DNA from: CAYVWB01 sp964455395
Lineage (GTDB): Bacteria > Desulfobacterota > Desulfovibrionia > Desulfovibrionales > Desulfovibrionaceae
NCBI GenBank assembly: GCA_964455395.1
Contig: CAYVWB010000046.1
Coordinates: forward strand, 1-34,943
DNA length: 34,943 nt
Reading direction: 5' to 3'
Below are positions 31,011 through 34,943 of this stretch, piece by piece. The position numbers and the translations under genes are program-made. How positions within the stretch are numbered: the first letter of the stretch is position 1; every line of letters starts with the position of its first letter. The notes under the pieces are model-generated. The model saw only the letters and a program-made list of their open reading frames with translations. It was not told the DNA's origin and ran no database searches.

Positions 31011-32153
31011 TCAGTTCACCCACCAGCCCATGGCGAAGAGCGCCAGCCCCACGGCGCTCAGCCCCATGGAGACAGCCGCCATCGCGGTGAAATTGCACAT
31101 GTCCAGCCGGTGCGCCATACCGACGTACAGAGGCAGCGTCACACAGACATGTCGGGGGAAGCCCTCCAGCGTCGTCGTGGAGAGGGGGAGCAGCACCATG
31201 GCGGCGCTCATCACCCAGAGCGGCCAGGGGAACGGCCCCCGCGCCAGCCCCACGAGCCCGAACACCGCCATCCCCAGGCTCGCCAGGGTCAGCACCTGGA
31301 GCGTCAACGGCGCGGCGGGCCACTCCAGCAAGGCCCGGCCCGGCCACGCCAGACTGCGGCCCCAGGCGGCGTACGCTTCTATGCCCGCCCAGGGGGTCCC
31401 CACGGTCCACGCGAGCGTCAGGTAATATCCCGCCAGGCCGGCGCACGCCAACACTGCGGCCGCAAGCCACCGCCCTCGGCCAGCGCGGCTCTTTTCGCCG
31501 GGAAGCGCGCCGGCCGCCAGCCACAGCGCCGTCAGGAACCCGGGGGGCCGCACATACGCCGTGGCCAGCCCCGCTGCGCCGCCGGCCAGGGCCCGGCCGT
31601 GGAGGCTCCACCACAGACACGCGCCGAAACACGCCGCGAAGAGCCCTTCAGTATAGGGTAGTGCGAAAAAAAAGCCGGCCGGCGCTGCGTAGAACAACAC
31701 CGTGGCCCGGTTCGCCACGCGGCGAGGAAACGCGTCGTCCGCCGCACCGGATGCGCCGGCGCCCTTGGTGAGGCTCCTTGCCTGCAGGAGTTTGACCGTG
31801 ACGCCGTGCAGCAGCCACGCTGCGGCGATGGTCGCGAAGTTGGGGATGCACAACGCCGCGGCCCGCTCGCCGAGGACCGGTGCGAGGAGTCGCGTCGCCA
31901 TGGGATAGCCGGGAAAGAAGGCGGCGTTGGAGGCCTTCCCGGCGGCGTGCGCATAGCCGTCCCGCGCGATCTCCAGATACCAGAGGGCGTCCCAGCGAAA
32001 GAGGAGGTCCAGCCAGTGCTCTGGGGCGCCGTAGTGGGGCCCTTGCGCTCCCGTGGCCAGCGCCAGGAGCGCAGCCAGGGCCATCAGCAGTCGTGAGGCG
32101 GCGTACCCGCCCAGCACCACGGCCCAGCGCTCTCGTGATGGGGAAGCCCTCAC
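31011..32153 (-). CDS. PIG-V-like mannosyltransferase family membrane protein
   Basis: A 380-residue multi-spanning membrane protein (about nine helices). Near residue 55 is LLFRWDALWYLEIARDGYA, the luminal/periplasmic acidic motif, and about 25 residues later FFPGYPMATRLLAPVLG; both are characteristic of Mannosyl_trans2/PIG-V-type GT-C glycosyltransferases, which use polyprenyl-linked sugars. It likely transfers a sugar on the periplasmic face; donor and acceptor unknown. No ATG is well placed: I chose GTG at 32153, 16 bases after the TPR gene's stop codon, over a TTG at 32192 that would overlap it. Third visible gene of the carA unit. Confidence 0.75.
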   Translation of the reverse strand: MRASPSRERWAVVLGGYAASRLLMALAALLALATGAQGPHYGAPEHWLDLLFRWDALWYLEIARDGYAHAAGKASNAAFFPGYPMATRLLAPVLGERAAALCIPNFATIAAAWLLHGVTVKLLQARSLTKGAGASGAADDAFPRRVANRATVLFYAAPAGFFFALPYTEGLFAACFGACLWWSLHGRALAGGAAGLATAYVRPPGFLTALWLAAGALPGEKSRAGRGRWLAAAVLACAGLAGYYLTLAWTVGTPWAGIEAYAAWGRSLAWPGRALLEWPAAPLTLQVLTLASLGMAVFGLVGLARGPFPWPLWVMSAAMVLLPLSTTTLEGFPRHVCVTLPLYVGMAHRLDMCNFTAMAAVSMGLSAVGLALFAMGWWVN

Positions 32154-32169
32154 GGCGCGTCGTCGTCCG

Positions 32170-32970
32170 TCAGTTCTTCTTCTTGCGGGCAAAGACGAGC
32201 ATCTTGCGGGCCTCCACGAATTCCGGCTGAATCTTCAGGGCGCGGGTGGCCATGTCCTCCACCTCGTCCCACTTCTTCCAGTCCACGTAGAGCCGGCCGA
32301 TGTTGAAGAAGAGGTTGGCGTCGTCTTGCACGTAGCTGAGCGCTTTCATGAAGTATTTCTCGGCGGTCTCGAACCGCGAGAGTTTGCGCAGAGCGATGCC
32401 GATGCGGTTGTAGAAGTGGATGGACTCGGGCGAATCCTCCAGCGCTTGAGAGAGGTAGTGGAAGGCTTCCTCGTAGCGGCCGGCTTTCAGGAACCGTTCG
32501 CCGATGTCGCCTTTCAGATCAGCGTCCCCGGGGATGTCCTTGATGAGGGCGTCGAAGACCTTCTGCGCTTCGGGGTACTCCCCTGCGTCGATGCGCTGCT
32601 GGCCTTCCTGCAAGCCCTCCTGCTTGCGCTGTTCCAGCGCGGCCATACGGCTCTTCGCGTCGGAGAGCGCTGCTTTGCGCAGCTCCCCCAGCGCTGCAGA
32701 AAGCACCGAGAGCAGCTCCTTCTCCTTGCCGGGGGTGTAGCTTATCTTCAGCGGAATGTACTGCCTGAACCCGGAATGCGAATCCAGCGAATAGGCGGCT
32801 TCCTCGATGAGCTTGGTGAACTCGTCCTTCTCTTGCTTCATCAGCGGCTGGGAGAGAACGATGCGCACCGCCTGGTGGAAAGCCTCCACGGCGGGAATGT
32901 ACTTTTCCTGCTTGAGGAAGCTCTTGATGGATGAAATCTTGGCGCGCGCTTGCGTCAGCTTCGAGGACAT
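32170..32970 (-). CDS. TPR-repeat protein
   Basis: A 266-residue helical, cytoplasmic protein. The N-terminal 100 residues are charged helices (SSKLTQARAKISSIKSFLKQ), and the C-terminal half holds at least three TPR units: about 120-150 (GQQRIDAGEYPEAQKVFDAL), 155-185 (GERFLKAGRYEEAFHYLSQA) and 190-250 (NRIGIALRKLSRFETAEKYF, then a further repeat). TPRs mediate protein-protein contact; partner unknown. The end is very basic (ARKKKN). GGGGG before the ATG at 32970 serves as ribosome-binding site. It lies 72 bases after carA. Confidence 0.88.
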   Translation of the reverse strand: MSSKLTQARAKISSIKSFLKQEKYIPAVEAFHQAVRIVLSQPLMKQEKDEFTKLIEEAAYSLDSHSGFRQYIPLKISYTPGKEKELLSVLSAALGELRKAALSDAKSRMAALEQRKQEGLQEGQQRIDAGEYPEAQKVFDALIKDIPGDADLKGDIGERFLKAGRYEEAFHYLSQALEDSPESIHFYNRIGIALRKLSRFETAEKYFMKALSYVQDDANLFFNIGRLYVDWKKWDEVEDMATRALKIQPEFVEARKMLVFARKKKN

Positions 32971-33042
32971 GCGACCCCCTGAGGTTGCGACTCCCTCCCC
33001 CTCAGGAGCCGCGCGACGTCGATGATGACGAGGATGATACGG

Positions 33043-34248
33043 CTACGGCTTGGCCGCCAGCTCGGCGGCTTCGTCCACAAGGCCGCACTCGGCGGCGGAA
33101 AGGCCTGTGGCGTCCAGAACAAGGTTGCGGAACCGGCGGAAAAAATTGCGGCTGTCGTGCGGACCGGGGCTCGCTTCCGGATGATGCTGGATGGCGATGA
33201 TGGGCTTGGAGTTGTGCGCAAAGCCTTCCAGGGTGCGGTCGTTCAGGTTGGTGTGCGTGAGCGTCACGTCCTGCAGACTCTCGATGTCCACACAGAAGCC
33301 GTGGTTCTGCGAGGAGACCTCCACCCCGCCGGTGGCGATGTCCAGGACGGGATGGTTCAGGCCGTGGTGGCCGAACTTGAGCTTGAAGGTGGAGCCGCCC
33401 AACGCGTGGCCCAGCAGCTGGTGCCCCAGACAGATGCCCGCCATGGGATGGCTCTGCGTCAACATCGAAAGCTCCGCGATGACATCCCCCAGCGCTGCGG
33501 GATCGCCGGGGCCGTTGGAAAGGAACACCGCGTCCGGTCTTGCCGCGGCGACTTGCGCCGCAGTGAAGGAAGCCGGAACCACCAGCAGGTCCATGCCTTG
33601 TTCCCGCAACAGCCGCAGGATGTTCCATTTGATCCCGAAATCGTAGACCACCACGCGCAGCCCGCGGCGGCCGCCCTGCTCGTCCGGGCCGGGCCATGCG
33701 TAGCCGCCGTCCTCATCCAGGGTCACGGGGGCTGGCTGGCGGCCATCCCACCGGTAGGGGGATGCGGGGGAGACCACGGCGGCGAGGTTGCGGCCCTCCA
33801 TGGTGGGTGAGGCCTGGCACTTGGCGACGAGGGCTTCGGGGTCCAGCTCCCGGGTGGAAATGACGCCCCGTTTGGCTCCGTGCATCCGCAAGTGGCGGGT
33901 GAGGGCGCGGGTGTCCACGCCTTCGACGCCCAAGACGCCCTGGTCGCGCAGATAGTCCGGCAGGCTCTGGGTGGCGCGCCAGTTGGAGGGGACCTTGCAG
34001 CACTCCTTGACGACAAAGCCCTCCACGAAGACGCGGTGGGACTCCATATCGTCCGGGTTGACGCCGTAGTTGCCCACCAGAGGATAGGTCATGGCGACGA
34101 TCTGGCCGGCGTAGGAGGGGTCCGTGAGGACCTCCTGATAGCCGGTCATGCCGGTATTGAAGATGACCTCGCCGGAGGTCTCGCCGGAGCCGGTGAAGGA
34201 GCGGCCTTCGAAGATGAGGCCGTCTTCGAGAGCAAGCAACGCGCGCAT
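33043..34248 (-). CDS. carA: Carbamoyl-phosphate synthase small chain (glutaminase subunit)
   Basis: A 401-residue subunit that hydrolyses glutamine and passes ammonia to CarB for carbamoyl phosphate, needed for pyrimidines and arginine. N-terminal CPSase domain: LLALEDGLIFEGRSF, GEVIFNTGMTGYQEVLTDPS, YAGQIVAMTYPLVGNYG. C-terminal class I amidotransferase: SNGPGDPAALGD, the nucleophile loop AGICLGHQLLGHALGG, and HHPEASPGPHDS with catalytic His and Glu. I chose ATG 34248 because the family starts MKALLALEDG; ATG 34263 would add five residues but its AAGG touches the codon. Promoter is clear at 34301-34328. CarB is not in the window. Confidence 0.96.
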   Translation of the reverse strand: MRALLALEDGLIFEGRSFTGSGETSGEVIFNTGMTGYQEVLTDPSYAGQIVAMTYPLVGNYGVNPDDMESHRVFVEGFVVKECCKVPSNWRATQSLPDYLRDQGVLGVEGVDTRALTRHLRMHGAKRGVISTRELDPEALVAKCQASPTMEGRNLAAVVSPASPYRWDGRQPAPVTLDEDGGYAWPGPDEQGGRRGLRVVVYDFGIKWNILRLLREQGMDLLVVPASFTAAQVAAARPDAVFLSNGPGDPAALGDVIAELSMLTQSHPMAGICLGHQLLGHALGGSTFKLKFGHHGLNHPVLDIATGGVEVSSQNHGFCVDIESLQDVTLTHTNLNDRTLEGFAHNSKPIIAIQHHPEASPGPHDSRNFFRRFRNLVLDATGLSAAECGLVDEAAELAAKP

Positions 34249-34300
34249 GGGGTCAGTCGCCATCCTTGTATGTTTGGTCGGTCGTATCCGGACCCCATGC

Positions 34301-34328
34301 AGTATAGGACGGGGGGCCCCGGGGTCAA
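34301..34328 (-). promoter_or_regulatory. carA: Promoter of carA, overlapping the cyclase stop codon
   Basis: Minus-strand TTGACC (34323-34328) and TATACT (34301-34306) are 16 bases apart, close to sigma-70 consensus. The TGA stop codon of the upstream cyclase gene lies inside the -35 hexamer. Predicted start near 34294. Confidence 0.65.
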
Positions 34329-34943
34329 GCGCCGCGCGCGCGTCCGGTTCCGGAGGCTGCTGACTGCGCCGCCGTGCGTCTTTTGGCGGATTTGGGGGCG
34401 TCAGTCGGCGGCTGCGCCGTGGCGTCGGCGGCTGAGCCGTTCCCCTTGGCCGCCCGCGCAATGCCCGCAGCCGGGACTTGCCAGCTGAGGATGTCGCTTT
34501 CCTGACCCTTGACGGACGTCTTGGGCAGGACGGTTTTCTTCAACTCCAGGGACTGATGATACCCCGGCGCTGTTTCAGCAAGGTGTCGCTGCGTGATGTT
34601 GGAGAGAAGGATGGCGTCCTTGGGACAATTCTTCTCCAGACGGGAGGCGAGGTTGATCTTGTCGCCGACGAAAGTGAGCTCCATGTCGTCGATGCCGATG
34701 TTCAGCGTCCAGATGTCGCCGGTGGCAACGCCCACCCGGGTGCCCAGGTCCAGCGTCTCATCCATGGCGCGCAGCACGTCCTGAAAGATCTCGCGCCCCA
34801 GCAGGATGAGGTTCGCGGCGAACCGCACCGCCTGCGCGAAGCTCTCCCGTGCGCGCTGGGGATAGTTGAAGACCGCCAGCACCGAATCGCCCATGAACTT
34901 GTCCAGCACGCCGTGGTGCTCCTCCACCAACCGCCGGGCTTCG
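34325..34943 (-). CDS. Class III adenylate/guanylate cyclase, C-terminal part (runs off window)
   Basis: The frame is open at the window edge and encodes the last 205 residues. Visible family signatures are HHGVLDKFMGDSVLAVFN (second metal Asp in KFMGD), RVGVATGD, and ELTFVGDKINLASRLEKNC, in which the Asn and Arg are the transition-state-stabilising residues of class III cyclases. The first metal-binding Asp and any sensor domain are outside. The last 55 residues are Ala/Lys/Thr-rich and look disordered. The protein probably makes cAMP from ATP; substrate choice cannot be settled from this part. Its 3' end overlaps the carA promoter. Confidence 0.9.
   Translation of the reverse strand, partial: EARRLVEEHHGVLDKFMGDSVLAVFNYPQRARESFAQAVRFAANLILLGREIFQDVLRAMDETLDLGTRVGVATGDIWTLNIGIDDMELTFVGDKINLASRLEKNCPKDAILLSNITQRHLAETAPGYHQSLELKKTVLPKTSVKGQESDILSWQVPAAGIARAAKGNGSAADATAQPPTDAPKSAKRRTAAQSAASGTGRARGA

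Noticed and set aside
1..34943. tRNA, rRNA, insertion sequence, integrase, toxin-antitoxin or phage-defence genes
   Set aside because: None was recognised by reading both strands and the intergenic regions; a tRNA/Rfam scan was not possible.

Overview
This is a high-GC (roughly two-thirds G+C by eye) chromosomal segment from a Gram-negative bacterium, most likely a sulfate-reducing Desulfovibrionales-type organism. The main clues are a long outer-membrane porin of the type abundant in Desulfovibrio, the block purC-hisD-porin-uvrC (which I recall being clustered in Desulfovibrio genomes; from memory, not searched), and an acyl-CoA dehydrogenase/ETF/ETF-quinone oxidoreductase operon. I found no rRNA, tRNA, insertion sequence, prophage or CRISPR array.

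Layout. (1) 1-5462, minus strand: an electron-transfer operon read as acyl-CoA dehydrogenase, ETF-quinone oxidoreductase, etfB, etfA (etfA leaves the window). (2) 5640-12789: a radical SAM protein (+), hisD-purC (-), a major porin (-) with a strong terminator, and uvrC (+) whose promoter predicts a nearly leaderless mRNA. (3) 12790-17179: a gene-poor 0.5 kb stretch, a membrane PAS histidine kinase (-), and a two-gene unit (+) of a 3D-domain cell-wall protein overlapping an unrecognised protein. (4) 17180-18441: a small RNA-handling group (+) of an RRM protein behind a structured leader, a terminator, an infA paralogue and an undecaprenol/diacylglycerol kinase. (5) 18452-21123: a divergent LysR regulator/AhpD-like pair with an inverted-repeat operator, a periplasmic HdeA-like protein and a small membrane protein. 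(6) 21124-24162: a 1012-residue soluble hybrid histidine kinase with an N-terminal Cro/CI-type HTH and a His/Gly/Asn repeat inserted in its receiver domain. (7) 24584-28673: an ADP-ribosylglycohydrolase-like protein with altered metal motifs, divergent from a B12-binding radical SAM enzyme, then an EamA transporter. (8) 29053-34943: lgt and a second infA (-), a small secreted Pro/Val-rich protein (+), and a minus-strand run of a class III nucleotide cyclase (partial), carA, a TPR protein and a PIG-V-like mannosyltransferase.

How it works together. Most genes are housekeeping: purine, histidine and pyrimidine/arginine precursors, DNA repair, lipoprotein maturation, lipid carrier recycling and translation initiation. 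The less ordinary parts are the electron-transfer operon with a perfect palindrome in its leader, the RRM/infA pair with competing leader hairpins, the HTH-kinase fusion with its repetitive receiver insertion, and the non-canonical ARH-like protein beside a B12 radical SAM enzyme. None of these can be called a new system from sequence alone; the HTH-hybrid kinase and the RRM/infA leader are the best candidates for follow-up.
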